A DNA stretch of 64,000 bases, taken from NCBI GenBank assembly GCA_964572845.1, contig CAZNFX010000002.1, forward strand, positions 288,648 to 352,647, in the 5' to 3' direction. Below are positions 26,741 through 36,692 of the stretch, piece after piece. The notes beneath the pieces were generated by a model, which was not told the DNA's origin, did not search any database, and saw only the letters and a program-made list of their open reading frames with translations. This stretch comes from Bin55 sp964572845 (GTDB lineage Bacteria > Pseudomonadota > Gammaproteobacteria > Pseudomonadales > Azotimanducaceae). Within the stretch, counting starts at the first letter, position 1, and the number at the start of each line of letters is the position of its first letter. A program made the translations under genes and the position numbers.

Positions 26741-29365
26741 ATGAGATTTCTAGGTTTGATCGGCGGCTGTGCATTGATACTGCTCCCGATGAACGTTGTG
26801 ATAGCACAAGAAGAGGATTCTGACGAATCCTACATTGACGAAATAGTCGTTACGGCAGAAAAACGTGAGGAGAACATTCTCGACGTTCCCTTGACGGTCA
26901 CCGCATTCAACGACAGCATGATCGACGAACTCGGTATGACGAAAGCGGCTGACCTGGAGCAGCTGGTTCCCGGTTTGCAGTTTGGAGACAATGGCGAGCA
27001 GGTAGGACAAGGCACTACCATTCGTGGGATTGGATCGCGTTTGGCTGGTGAGACGCATTCGGACTTGGCTGTTGCAACCTATATTGACGGCGTATACACC
27101 ATCGGCACCTACGGCGTGGCACCCAACTACTTCGATTTGGAGAGAATAGAGGTTGCACGCGGACCACAAGGAACCTTGAACGGCCGCAATTCCATTGCAG
27201 GGTCCATCAGCTATGTGACGAAGAAACCTACGCAAACATGGGATTCCCTTGTTCACGCAGAGCTGACGGACCAGTTTTCACAGCGCTTCAGTGCTGCGTT
27301 CGGTGGTCCGATAGTGGAAAACGTAAGCTTTAGGATTACGTTGAGTTCCTATACCGGAGACGGTGCACAAGAAAACGTCGGTCCAGGCGGCAACTACGAC
27401 GAACCAGACGAATTCAGTTGGTCGCCCCAGATCCGGTATTCGAACGACAAACTCGACATCAACTTCCGAATGGCTCGATTAGAAGACAACGGTTCTCCTC
27501 GTGCACAAGTTACCTTGACGGATCGTGATCGAACGTCCGAGTGCATTGTTCCTATCTCTGCCGACCCCGATGATCCAGATCCACCATGTGACACAAACTT
27601 CTGGTATCTCTATGAAGGAGTACTTCCCTCTATCGAGGAAGATTGCCCTCCTGGTACGCCTGGATTTGAATGTGGCGACATCGCAAACAAACTCAATGTG
27701 AATCGTCCCGGAATTGGTGGAAGTACTGCAAACCAGAATTTCATCACCGCAACGTATCAGCTAACCGACGACCTGTCCATCAAATATAGCTATGGTGATT
27801 CGGACAACTTTTCTCAAGTAACACGCGATTCGGACATGACAACTAGAGTCGCGAGCGCATCGGATCCTGCACTCTCGGCAGATGGTGGCGTACCGTTCGC
27901 AGACACCGTTCTTGGCGTGACCTACGACTACACCGAAGCATCCCACGAGATCCAGCTCGTATCGAATTTCGACGGCAACCTGAACTTCATCACTGGAGTT
28001 TTCTTCTATGAGAATGAGACAACATGGAGTGTGCCGACATGGAATTACTCAAGCCCGTTTCGGTTTTTGAATGCCGATGCAGCCGCGGCTGCCGCAGGTT
28101 CCGTGTTCGGTGTGCCGGTGTCAACGTGCCGTGATGTATTGGAGGATGTGATTGTTGCTTTCGGAATCGGTGCGATCGACCGGGGCGGCGTCGACATAGA
28201 CCTCTATTGGGCTTGCCCTGAAGGAGACGACCATACGCAAAACTTCCTGTTCACCACCAATGGCTCTTCTACGACGCGAGCTGCTTTTGTTAGTGCGGAC
28301 TATGTGATTGACGAACAATGGTCAGTTTCTGGAGGTTTGCGCTATACGGAAGACGAGAAGGTGCAAGGGTTCGACGGCGGGTGGCTTATCGGTGACTTCT
28401 TCAGTGTGGACATTCCTCTGACGATTTTCTTTGACGATTCAGATCCCAAGACACGAACATGGGATCAGCCCATAGGTCACATCAGTGTAGAGTACAGACC
28501 TGACGACAATCGCTTGTATTACGGTCGGCTATCGACCGGATATCGGGCGGGCGGGTTCAACACGTTCTCTCCTGGAGCCCCGCTCGATCCCATCGGCGAG
28601 GAAACTCTAGTGAACTACGAAGTTGGCATGAAAGGACTGTTCTTGGACGGTACGATGGTGCTGACAGCAGCGGGCTACATAAACCTGTTCGATGGCTACC
28701 AACTGAATGGAACCCAGGAAAATCCTTCACCAATCTTGCTTCCAACACAGACTTCCCCACTTATCGAATACACATCCAACATTGACGATTGCAGTCTTTG
28801 GGGTGCGGAGGTCGAGTTTGTCTACTTTGTGGACAAGAACTGGCAATTGAGCGGCTACTACAACTACTTGGACTCGGAAATTGGCGAGCACGCGGAAGTG
28901 GTACGTGGCGATCCTAACCCACGATTCGGCACATGGGATCATATTGACTTCAACACCGGCCAGCCAACGACCAGTCGCTATATTCTCCCGACCGATATGA
29001 CTGGTAATTCTCTTCCCATGCAACCGAAGCACAAGTTAGCGGCCACGGTCACGCACACAAGGGCTCTTGAGTTTGGTGGCAATCTGCTAGCGCTTGCAAC
29101 CTATAGCTGGACTGGCGAACGTTATTCTGATTTGAGCAATGCCTCGCGCTCGACGCTTGAAGCCTACGGAAGACTGGATGCAAGGGCTACATGGACCAAC
29201 GATGACGGCAATCTATCCGCAACGTTCTTTATCCAGAACGTTCTGGATACGATTGGACTGATCGAGTATATCCAACAGTCGACGAATGGTGGTGCTCCTG
29301 CGATGGGTACGTTGACCGATCCTCGTCAATTTGGCTTGGAAGTTCGCTGGCGACCACAGATATAG
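26741..29365 (+). CDS. TonB-dependent outer-membrane receptor
   Basis: An 874-residue outer-membrane receptor that would import a large or scarce substrate with energy from TonB-ExbBD. A signal peptide (first about 22 residues, ending IAQ) precedes a TonB-box-like segment DEIVVTAEKRE, the plug domain (about residues 45-160, with RGPQGTLNGRNSIAG), and a beta barrel ending in FGLEVRWRP. The class resembles the many sugar, polyphenol or steroid-type receptors of marine gammaproteobacteria, not a typical siderophore receptor, but the ligand cannot be named. No substrate-binding partner or TonB gene is adjacent. Confidence 0.92.
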   Translation: MRFLGLIGGCALILLPMNVVIAQEEDSDESYIDEIVVTAEKREENILDVPLTVTAFNDSMIDELGMTKAADLEQLVPGLQFGDNGEQVGQGTTIRGIGSRLAGETHSDLAVATYIDGVYTIGTYGVAPNYFDLERIEVARGPQGTLNGRNSIAGSISYVTKKPTQTWDSLVHAELTDQFSQRFSAAFGGPIVENVSFRITLSSYTGDGAQENVGPGGNYDEPDEFSWSPQIRYSNDKLDINFRMARLEDNGSPRAQVTLTDRDRTSECIVPISADPDDPDPPCDTNFWYLYEGVLPSIEEDCPPGTPGFECGDIANKLNVNRPGIGGSTANQNFITATYQLTDDLSIKYSYGDSDNFSQVTRDSDMTTRVASASDPALSADGGVPFADTVLGVTYDYTEASHEIQLVSNFDGNLNFITGVFFYENETTWSVPTWNYSSPFRFLNADAAAAAAGSVFGVPVSTCRDVLEDVIVAFGIGAIDRGGVDIDLYWACPEGDDHTQNFLFTTNGSSTTRAAFVSADYVIDEQWSVSGGLRYTEDEKVQGFDGGWLIGDFFSVDIPLTIFFDDSDPKTRTWDQPIGHISVEYRPDDNRLYYGRLSTGYRAGGFNTFSPGAPLDPIGEETLVNYEVGMKGLFLDGTMVLTAAGYINLFDGYQLNGTQENPSPILLPTQTSPLIEYTSNIDDCSLWGAEVEFVYFVDKNWQLSGYYNYLDSEIGEHAEVVRGDPNPRFGTWDHIDFNTGQPTTSRYILPTDMTGNSLPMQPKHKLAATVTHTRALEFGGNLLALATYSWTGERYSDLSNASRSTLEAYGRLDARATWTNDDGNLSATFFIQNVLDTIGLIEYIQQSTNGGAPAMGTLTDPRQFGLEVRWRPQI

Positions 29366-29412
29366 GCGACTGAGCGCAGCTAAAGCAAGAAACTAAGCTC
29401 GCAAACGCTGTG

Positions 29413-29447
29413 TTGCGGCATCTTCCCATCGGGTGAAGATGCCGCAA
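29413..29447. terminator. Bidirectional Rho-independent-like hairpin
   Basis: A perfect 13-base-pair stem, TTGCGGCATCTTC (29413-29425) and GAAGATGCCGCAA (29435-29447), with a 9-base loop. It lies 48 bases after the receptor stop and 128 bases after the yejE stop in the opposite direction, so it could terminate both convergent transcripts. Each side is flanked by short T-rich sequence, not a long U-run. Confidence 0.75.
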
Positions 29448-29574
29448 TTGCTCGTCTTGAAGTTCCTCTGACCAAGGTATGCAGGGACGTAGAAGGGAGC
29501 CTGTCTACACCTCTATCTTCTTGATTGAATACTTCAGACTGCTATAGACCGATGTGAGTGGTGAAAGTCTTCGA

Positions 29575-30660
29575 TTAGGCCAAGGATCTCCGTGGATCAA
29601 ACGCATCCCGCACAGCTTCTCCAACAAAGACGAGCAATGTCAGCATGGTGGCTAGAGTGAAGAATCCCGATAGCCCCAGCCAAGGAGCTTGCAGGTTTGC
29701 CCTTCCTTGAGCGAGCAGCTCCCCCAATGAGGGGTAGCCAACCGGCAAGCCGAAACCTAAGAAATCCAACGACGTAAGAGTCGTAATCGAACCGTTGAGA
29801 ATGAAAGGCAAGTAGGTCAGTGTGGCGACCATGGCATTTGGCAAGACATGCTTGACCAACACTGTGGTCTTTTTCTGTCCCAAAGCATGAGCGGCTCGAA
29901 TATAGTCGAAGTTTCGTGTACGTAGGCACTCGGCTCGGACAACTGCTACCAGTGCCATCCAGTTGAACATCAAGAGGATAAGAAGGAGCACTAGGGGATT
30001 GGGCTCAATGAGGCTTGTAAGAATTATGATCAGGAACAGTACCGGAAGGCCGGCCCAGATCTCCACAAATCGTTGACCAACTAGGTCAGTCATTCCTCCG
30101 AAGTAGCCTTGGGTTGCTCCCACTGCTACCCCAATGATTGCGCTAAAGAAAGTCAATCCGAGTCCAAACAGAACCGAGAGCCTAAATCCATAGATGATGC
30201 GTGCGGCAACGTCCCTTGCGACATCATCGGTACCCAGGATGTGTCGAAAGCTTGGTGGCGAGGGAACTGAAGTCGCAGACTGCACATCGATAGTGTCGAA
30301 GCTGAAGCGGATCATCGGCCAAACCATCCAGCCAGCTCCTTCCTCGATGAGCTGTTGCACTGCAGGTAATTTGTAGATGGTTTCAGTCTCGAAGACACCT
30401 CCAAATGTCGTTTCCGGGTACTCCACAAATACCGGAAAGTAGAACTTTCCTTCATAGTGAACGAGTAGCGGCTTGTCGTTGGCGATGAATTCTGCAAAAA
30501 GGCTCAAAACCATCATCGTGCCAATAATCCAAAGGCTGATGTAGCCACGTTTGTTGGCCTTGAAGTTACGCAATCGACGTCGCGTTAGCGGACTCAAAGC
30601 AAACCGACTTGGTTGCCTGTATTGCTCCAAGTGGCTGTCAGTAACGATCGCCTCTGCCAC
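29575..30660 (-). CDS. yejE: ABC transporter permease YejE (peptide/microcin C type)
   Basis: A 361-residue inner-membrane permease, second of a pair with YejB. It follows E. coli YejE in its conserved segments NKRGYISLWI, IANDKPLLV, RFVEIWAGLP and FLGFGLPVGYPSLGELL, ending GEAVRDAFDPRRSLA. The large periplasmic loop between the first and second membrane segments is typical of YejE. The likely start is GTG at 30660, one base after the yejB stop; longer starts at 30717 or 30744 would overlap yejB. In E. coli the operon is yejABEF; no yejF follows here, so the ATPase must come from elsewhere. Confidence 0.92.
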   Translation of the reverse strand: MAEAIVTDSHLEQYRQPSRFALSPLTRRRLRNFKANKRGYISLWIIGTMMVLSLFAEFIANDKPLLVHYEGKFYFPVFVEYPETTFGGVFETETIYKLPAVQQLIEEGAGWMVWPMIRFSFDTIDVQSATSVPSPPSFRHILGTDDVARDVAARIIYGFRLSVLFGLGLTFFSAIIGVAVGATQGYFGGMTDLVGQRFVEIWAGLPVLFLIIILTSLIEPNPLVLLLILLMFNWMALVAVVRAECLRTRNFDYIRAAHALGQKKTTVLVKHVLPNAMVATLTYLPFILNGSITTLTSLDFLGFGLPVGYPSLGELLAQGRANLQAPWLGLSGFFTLATMLTLLVFVGEAVRDAFDPRRSLA

Positions 30661-30661
30661 T

Positions 30662-31756
30662 TTAAGTCTGCCGCCTTTCGAAATCGATTCGCGGGTCAAC
30701 AAGCGTATAGGTGACATCGCCGATGAGCGTGAGTAGCAGTCCAATGAACGTGAACACGTAGAGAGTTCCGAACATCACAGGGTAGTCACGAGTCAAAACA
30801 GCTTCGAATCCCAGCAATCCCAAACCGTCAAGAGAGAAAATCACCTCTATCAGCAGTGCACCAGTAAAGAGAATCCCTACCAGTGCCGCTGGAAAGCCCG
30901 CAATGACAATGAGCATCGCGTTTCGAAACACATGACCGTAGAGCACGCGTCTTGAGCTGATTCCCTTCGCTTTTGCAGTCAACACATACTGTTTGGAGAC
31001 TTCGTCTAGGAACGAGTTCTTGGTCAGCATGGTCAACGTTGCAAAGCCGCCTATCGTCAGTGCGGTGACTGGCAGAGCAAGATGCCAAAAGTAGTCGAGG
31101 ATCTTGCCTACTAGTGATAGATCGGAGAAATTGTTCGACGTCAAACCGCGAAGTGGGAAGATGTCGAAGTACGCCCCGCTTGCAAACAAGATAATCAGAA
31201 AAACGGCGAACAGAAAACTCGGAATGGAATACCCCATGAAGATGAACGCGCTTGTCCAAGCATCAAATCGTGTTCCGTCTCGCACTGCCTTGCTGATTCC
31301 TAGGGGTATCGAAATGGTGTAGATCAGCAGCATCGACCACAGTCCAAGTGATATCGAGACCGGAAGACGCTCGACGATGAGTTCAAACACTGGCCGAGTC
31401 TGGTAGTAGCTGGTTCCCAGATCAAAGAAGGCGTAGTCCCGAAGCATTTTGAAATAGCGTCTGTGGATCGGTTGGTCGAACCCGAATTGCTGCTCTATTG
31501 CTGCAATGAGCTCTGGATCCAAGTCTTGTGCGCCAGCGTATTGCGACTGCAGGCTGGTCGTTGTATCTACGGCCGAACTGGCACCACGAGCTCCCGCTAT
31601 TCGACTGGTGGCACTGGTTGATTGACCAACGATATTGGCAATCATCTGATCGATTGGTCCGCCAGGTGCAAGTTGGACAATGAAGAAATTGAGGGTGATA
31701 ATTCCCAAGAGCGTGGGTATTAGTATTAGCAGTCGTCGTAGGACATAGCGACCCAT
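30662..31756 (-). CDS. yejB: ABC transporter permease YejB (peptide/microcin C type)
   Basis: A 364-residue inner-membrane permease of the binding-protein-dependent class. It begins MGRYVLRRLLILIPTLLGII, a first membrane helix, has the YejB-type insertion of about 60 residues with DPELIAAIEQQFGFD, and later membrane helices ending in LTLIGDVTYTLVDPRIDF. The EAA loop is near EVSKQYVLTAKAKGI. It pairs with YejE and the YejA binding protein, starting 28 bases after the yejA stop. Confidence 0.93.
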   Translation of the reverse strand: MGRYVLRRLLILIPTLLGIITLNFFIVQLAPGGPIDQMIANIVGQSTSATSRIAGARGASSAVDTTTSLQSQYAGAQDLDPELIAAIEQQFGFDQPIHRRYFKMLRDYAFFDLGTSYYQTRPVFELIVERLPVSISLGLWSMLLIYTISIPLGISKAVRDGTRFDAWTSAFIFMGYSIPSFLFAVFLIILFASGAYFDIFPLRGLTSNNFSDLSLVGKILDYFWHLALPVTALTIGGFATLTMLTKNSFLDEVSKQYVLTAKAKGISSRRVLYGHVFRNAMLIVIAGFPAALVGILFTGALLIEVIFSLDGLGLLGFEAVLTRDYPVMFGTLYVFTFIGLLLTLIGDVTYTLVDPRIDFERRQT

Positions 31757-31784
31757 AGTTACTCGCCTATCTCTTTAGTTGAAG

Positions 31785-33626
31785 TCACTGCTCCAATTTG
31801 ATCCTTGCAGCCTTTTCTTCGTCCCACCACCAACCGTCAGGAAAGGCTGGCCAATATCTCGACTCGAACTCGGGTCTCCCAAATTTATCCCAGTGCACGG
31901 TTCGGGGTCGATCAACCGCATTCAAGGGGATGTTGTAGAAACCCCAGAGAAGGACACGATCGATTGCTCGACAGGCGGCGATAATTTCTGGCATCGTCGT
32001 GGAGCTGTTTGCCGCCTCAATAAGATGGTCAAGCACGGCGTTACCTATTCCGGACCAATTTCGTGACAGCGGCTCGAAGACAGAAGAACTGTGGTACGTC
32101 GACATCAGTTCGATCATGGGAGGCAGCAGGATGTCGCTATTCTTCAAGATCGCATCGAACTTGAAGCTTCGTATCCGGTTGTTGAATTGGCTGCTGTCGA
32201 CGAAGCGTATGGTGGATCGGATTCCCAGCTGTTCGAGCTGTTGGAAATAAGGAAGAAGCACGCGAAAGTCTTCCTGATCTTGCGAGAGAAATTCCAATTC
32301 AAAAGGATTGCCTTCGGTGTCGACCAACGCTCCCTCTTGAAATTGCCACCCAGCCTCAATCAGGAGCTTTCTCGCTTTGAGCATATTTTCTCGGTGGTGT
32401 TGCGGTGATACGACCTCGGGAAAGCGAAATTCCTCAGTAAACAATTCCGGAGGCAGCTGGTCCTTGAACGGCTCTAAGAGCTCCAATTCATCGGAGCTTG
32501 GTAGCCCAGTGGCTGCTAACTCCGTATCCGGAAAGTAGCTGTGTGCCCTAGTGTGATAGCCGAAATGCAGCGTGCGGTTCTGCCATTCAAAATCCATGGC
32601 TAGAGTCAGTGCCTGACGAACACGACGATCGCTAAATTTCTCTAAGCGATTGTTGAATGCTATGGCCCTTCGTATGCCAATTTCTATGCCAAAGTTACGT
32701 CGGATCTTCTTAATCCAACCCTTTTCCATGGCCGGAGTGTCATAAGCGCTGTGCCAATATCTGACATCCTGCTCGGTCCAATGGTCAACCAACCCTTTTC
32801 TAAAGGCTTCGCGAATGATCGTGGCGTCTCGATATACCTCGTACCTGATCGTGTCGAAGTTGAACCGACCTCGATTGACAAAAATGTCCCGCCCCCAATA
32901 GTCTTCGACACGTTCATACTCCACGTAGCGGCCAAACTCTAAAGACTTGATCCGATAGGGGCCGCTGCTGACGGGAATCTCCTTCGTTGCTGCCAGCGGA
33001 TCGTGCACCGTCCAATAGTGTTCGGGCAAGATTGGAGAAAACTGAACCATGATCACATGATTCAATGTCAATGGCTCGGCCAAGTGCAGGGCTACGTGCC
33101 GTTCATCGAGAACTTCCACTTCCCTAATGAAGGCAAACCACAATGCACCTGTGACTTGGCTTTTTCTGAAATTGAAAGTAAAGGCAACATCTTTGGATGT
33201 AATTGGTGTTCCATCGTGCCACTCGGCATCGGGATGGATCCGAAATGCAAGGGTCATTTGATCGTCAGAGACCGCGATCCCATCAGCAAGCCGACCATAG
33301 AACGCACTGACTTCGTCGCCGGCTCTAATGACCAACGTGTCCAAACCTAACCAAAACGCGCCAGGAGCTTGAACGCCCCTGTCGTCACCTGGCGATATTG
33401 AGTTGAAATTTGCCTGTGTGGCTTCGACGAGTTTGCCCCCCTTTGGAGCGTTCGGATTTAGATACTCGAGATGGTTCGAGTCGGCCGAGTACTTCATGTC
33501 GTGAAAAAACGAAATACCGTGCTTGAACTCTAGCTCCTCGAGTTCTACATCGCCCCACAGTGCAGCAGGCAACGCAAATGCAAGGAGCGTCAAGCCTCGG
33601 AATAGCAACCAGCCCTTCCAATTCAT
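31785..33626 (-). CDS. yejA: Extracellular solute-binding protein YejA
   Basis: A 613-residue periplasmic binding protein of family 5 (oligopeptide/microcin C type). The start at 33626 gives MNWKGWLLFRGLTLLAFALPAALWG, a clean signal peptide; an upstream start at 33677 would hide it. The mature part contains the YejA hallmarks FKHGISFFHDMKY and EYLNPNAPKGGKLVEAT. The family binds peptides and, in enterobacteria, the antibiotic microcin C. It heads the yejABE run. Confidence 0.92.
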   Translation of the reverse strand: MNWKGWLLFRGLTLLAFALPAALWGDVELEELEFKHGISFFHDMKYSADSNHLEYLNPNAPKGGKLVEATQANFNSISPGDDRGVQAPGAFWLGLDTLVIRAGDEVSAFYGRLADGIAVSDDQMTLAFRIHPDAEWHDGTPITSKDVAFTFNFRKSQVTGALWFAFIREVEVLDERHVALHLAEPLTLNHVIMVQFSPILPEHYWTVHDPLAATKEIPVSSGPYRIKSLEFGRYVEYERVEDYWGRDIFVNRGRFNFDTIRYEVYRDATIIREAFRKGLVDHWTEQDVRYWHSAYDTPAMEKGWIKKIRRNFGIEIGIRRAIAFNNRLEKFSDRRVRQALTLAMDFEWQNRTLHFGYHTRAHSYFPDTELAATGLPSSDELELLEPFKDQLPPELFTEEFRFPEVVSPQHHRENMLKARKLLIEAGWQFQEGALVDTEGNPFELEFLSQDQEDFRVLLPYFQQLEQLGIRSTIRFVDSSQFNNRIRSFKFDAILKNSDILLPPMIELMSTYHSSSVFEPLSRNWSGIGNAVLDHLIEAANSSTTMPEIIAACRAIDRVLLWGFYNIPLNAVDRPRTVHWDKFGRPEFESRYWPAFPDGWWWDEEKAARIKLEQ

Positions 33627-34083
33627 CGAAGTCAGCCTACTTCGATCACAATGCGGCATTGGTCGCTGGGTTCCCATTCGACTATTTCGTTGGAAGCCTG
33701 AGCATGGACTGGTTCATGGAATCCTTGAGAGGCAAACACATAGTCTAGTTGCTAGTTCTCGCACTAGTGTTCTATTCTTACAGAAGCAGGCCGTCGTCAC
33801 GCGCCGTGTGACTCCAAGAATCCGTTACTCAACTCCCGTGGAGTGCGGTCGGAACTTGCGCTGAACAGTTGGTTTGCTGCAATCCGCTACCGAAGTAGCG
33901 CTCTTTCAATCTTGTCAATTGGCAAGCTGCAGGATCCTCATGTCAAGTGGGTCACTTGTAAATTGGAGCAAATCATAAAGGGCGAATTCGAAGCTAAAAC
34001 GGAGAAATTGGTACTGTGCGTGAGATGTCTGGTAGCAATGGTCAAACTGATTTAATAGCAGTTCTTGACATATCAAGACAGCG
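33627..34083 (+). other. Intergenic region before the flavoprotein
   Basis: A 457-base divergent gap between yejA and the disulfide-reductase-like gene. I see no gene I can support. A 6-base-pair hairpin, CGCTAC (33885-33890) and GTAGCG (33895-33900), has the loop CGAA on the plus strand, which reads UUCG on the minus strand, a very stable tetraloop. It would lie in a leader of yejA if transcription starts that far upstream. Confidence 0.35.
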
Positions 34084-35508
34084 ATGTCAAAGCGTGATTG
34101 CAACTTAATTGTTGTCGGTGCGGGCAGTGCGGGTCTCATCGCAGCTCTCATCGGTGCGAATGCAAGGGCCAAGGTAACTTTAATTGAATCGAATCAAATG
34201 GGTGGAGATTGCCTCAATACTGGATGCATTCCGAGCAAGACGCTAATTGCTTCGTCGAGAGTTGCACATACGATGCGCAACGCTCGCGAATACGGATTCT
34301 CCACTGAGGATTTCGAGGTGGACTTTGGCAGGATTCGACAGCGCATTCGGGATGCTATCGCAACAATAGAACCCAATGACTCTGTGGAACGCTACACGCA
34401 GATGGGTGTGGAATGCTTGGCCGGTCGAGCTAAGGTGGTCGACCCGCATCGTGTCTTGGTGGACGACAGGGAAATTTCGGCTAGAAGTATCGTTTTAGCA
34501 ATAGGAGCCGAACCTCAAATTCCGCCTATACCAGGCTTGAAAGAGTCTGAGCCTCTGACGTCGGAGAGCATTTGGGACTTGGAAGAACTGCCTAGCAGGC
34601 TTGCCGTGATAGGAGGAGGTCCAGTGGGGTGTGAGCTTGCCCAAGCCTATTGCAGACTTGGCAGCCAGGTGACGCTCATCGAGTCCTTGGACCGATTGCT
34701 GCCTGGAGAAGACCAGGAAGCCTCTGACTTGATAGAGAAGACGTTCGATGCAGAGGGAGTTGTTGTGCACACAGGGTTCACAGCAAAATCGTGTCGCAAT
34801 GGAGTATTGTCCATCGAAAACGGTAGCGGTGAAAAGGAAATTGGATTTGACAAGGTGCTAGTAGCGACTGGCAGAACGCCTCGCGGAAGCGATATGGGAC
34901 TTGAGGAAATCGGCATCAAAATGCATCCCAATAGATCAATAGCCGTTAATGACTACATGCAGACCAACGTCTCTTCAATCTATGCCTGCGGGGATGTAGT
35001 TGGCCCGTATCAATTCACACACATGGCCGCGCAACAAGGTTGGTATGCAGCCATGAATGCTTTGCTTCGACCATTTTGGAGATTCAAGCTAGACACCCGA
35101 GCGGCGCCCTGGGCAATTTTTACGGATCCGGAAGTTGCGAGAGCTGGTTTGGACGAGAGGCAGCTAAGGGAAAGGAACATCCCTCATGAGGTCACCAAGT
35201 ATGAATTCGCCGACCTGGATCGGGCGATAGCAGAAGGCAAGACATCGGGATTCGTCAAGCTCTTCACGAAGAAAAATTCTGATCAGTTGCTGGGCGCTTG
35301 CATAGTGGGACCGCAGGCGGGTGATCTGATCCAAGGCTGCATCGATGGCATGACTCATGGGTACGGATTGAACAAAGTTCTATCAACTCTCCATGTATAT
35401 CCAACGCGTTCTGAAGCACTGAGATTTGCTGCCGGCATGCGTCGAATAAGACACGTGCCCGAACCATTGGCAAAGCTCGCCAAACTCGTGAATGACTTGA
35501 GGCGCTAA
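34084..35508 (+). CDS. FAD-dependent disulfide oxidoreductase (mercuric reductase/LPD-like)
   Basis: A 474-residue class I pyridine-nucleotide disulfide oxidoreductase. The FAD motif GAGSAGLIAALIGA opens the protein, the redox disulfide is GGDCLNTGCIPSK, the NAD(P) motif is GGGPVGCELAQAY, and the C-terminal catalytic His-Glu is in HVYPTRSEALR. It lacks the N-terminal metal-binding domain and the C-terminal Cys pair of mercuric reductases, so the mercuric label would be unsafe; relatives act in redox homeostasis or as dihydrolipoamide dehydrogenase. Substrate unknown. It overlaps the stop of the convergent oxidase by four bases. Confidence 0.88.
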   Translation: MSKRDCNLIVVGAGSAGLIAALIGANARAKVTLIESNQMGGDCLNTGCIPSKTLIASSRVAHTMRNAREYGFSTEDFEVDFGRIRQRIRDAIATIEPNDSVERYTQMGVECLAGRAKVVDPHRVLVDDREISARSIVLAIGAEPQIPPIPGLKESEPLTSESIWDLEELPSRLAVIGGGPVGCELAQAYCRLGSQVTLIESLDRLLPGEDQEASDLIEKTFDAEGVVVHTGFTAKSCRNGVLSIENGSGEKEIGFDKVLVATGRTPRGSDMGLEEIGIKMHPNRSIAVNDYMQTNVSSIYACGDVVGPYQFTHMAAQQGWYAAMNALLRPFWRFKLDTRAAPWAIFTDPEVARAGLDERQLRERNIPHEVTKYEFADLDRAIAEGKTSGFVKLFTKKNSDQLLGACIVGPQAGDLIQGCIDGMTHGYGLNKVLSTLHVYPTRSEALRFAAGMRRIRHVPEPLAKLAKLVNDLRR

Positions 35509-36614
35509 GTCAATCTCTCCGGTCCGATCTCCGCTGGGGATACGTTGACCGAAAGCGGATGCCCCCGACAACCTAGCAATTCCGCACCCACCTTGGCACA
35601 CGCCGGTGACGTTTGAACGCCAAAGCCTCCAAATGCGGAGTGCCAGAAGAAACCGGGATGATCTGCTGCATATCCAATGACTGGTGCCCCGTCGCGCACG
35701 AAGTTCCGCAATCCCGCCCACGTTTCAGATGGGCGATCAACCTGTAGGCCGAGGCATTCGCGCAATCGATCCAATGCGACTGCAACGTCGTACATTTCGG
35801 GCTGTGCATCGCACGGTGGAGATTCTGTAGCATCAACGGGCGACAGCATGAGGGCACTCCCCTCTGGTTTGAAGTAGAGATTGTGGGAAGCGGTGTAGCA
35901 CATGGGCCAGTCCCGAATGCTCGGATCCATGTGCACGCGCAATCCCGTTCGCCGTTTGGGTACGAGTCCAATTGGGGCAATGCCCGCCATTTCCGCTATT
36001 TGATCGGCCCAAGCTCCCGCAGCATTGACGAGGACGTCGGCTGTAATGGGATCGCCTTGCGCGAAGGAGGCCCTCCAATCGCCATTCGAGTCGTCAAGCT
36101 CTACTAGTCGTCGTTGCGTAACGACCCTTCCGCCGCACTCGATGACGCTTCGACGATAGCAGTCCAATAGGGTGTGAACGTCGATTGCAAGCGAGCGAAC
36201 ATCGAGTGCTCCAGTTGTGTAATCGTCGGTAAGGAGAGGTATTCGATCGACGATATCGGATCGTGCGATGCGTCGAAGCCAGGGGCACCGTTGTGACCAG
36301 GTGTCAAGAAACTCATCGATGCGAGACTGTTCCTCGCTCTTGGCAACCAGCATGTGCTCCAGTGACGACGCAATATCGCCGAACCCCTTCGGCGGTTCGA
36401 TGAAGAAGGATTCCGAGTCCAGAGAAAGCCTATGGACAATGTCGTTCTCGAATGCGATGTGGAAGACTGCAGCTGATCGGCCGGAACTGTGGTAGCCAGG
36501 CTGGAATTCGGCTTCAATGACGGTTACGTCGAAGTCTCTGGAGGCATGCATGGCCAGCGATAAACCAGCGATGCCTCCCCCAACGACGAGGACCGACTGT
36601 TGTTTGTCGGTCAT
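35505..36614 (-). CDS. FAD-dependent amino-acid/glycerol-type oxidase (DAO family)
   Basis: A 369-residue flavoprotein of the D-amino-acid oxidase superfamily. The dinucleotide-binding motif VVGGGIAGLSLA is at residues 9-20, followed by EAEFQPGYHSSGRSAAVFH, and the C-terminal substrate and FAD-contact region includes AGLRNFVRDGAPVIGYA and GFGVQTSPAC. The group includes glycine oxidase, sarcosine oxidase and D-amino-acid dehydrogenase, and the exact substrate cannot be chosen. It lies 78 bases downstream of the hydrolase-ClpP pair on the same strand. Confidence 0.85.
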   Translation of the reverse strand: MTDKQQSVLVVGGGIAGLSLAMHASRDFDVTVIEAEFQPGYHSSGRSAAVFHIAFENDIVHRLSLDSESFFIEPPKGFGDIASSLEHMLVAKSEEQSRIDEFLDTWSQRCPWLRRIARSDIVDRIPLLTDDYTTGALDVRSLAIDVHTLLDCYRRSVIECGGRVVTQRRLVELDDSNGDWRASFAQGDPITADVLVNAAGAWADQIAEMAGIAPIGLVPKRRTGLRVHMDPSIRDWPMCYTASHNLYFKPEGSALMLSPVDATESPPCDAQPEMYDVAVALDRLRECLGLQVDRPSETWAGLRNFVRDGAPVIGYAADHPGFFWHSAFGGFGVQTSPACAKVGAELLGCRGHPLSVNVSPAEIGPERLT

Positions 36615-36692
36615 GTGGCTAGAAAGCTGCCAGGATCGTTCGACGCATCAACAAACGCTCCCTAACAGCCTGTGCGATAGAAATGAGTGTTC

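Noticed and set aside
30717..30744. Longer yejE starting inside yejB
   Set aside because: It would overlap yejB by over 50 bases, whereas a GTG one base after the yejB stop gives a protein matching the family's usual length.
33843..34172. Small frames in the gap before the disulfide reductase
   Set aside because: They overlap each other on both strands, lack motifs and start sites, and look like chance frames in an intergenic region.
34084..35508. Calling this gene mercuric reductase (merA)
   Set aside because: It lacks the N-terminal metal-binding domain and the C-terminal Cys pair, and no mer genes are nearby.
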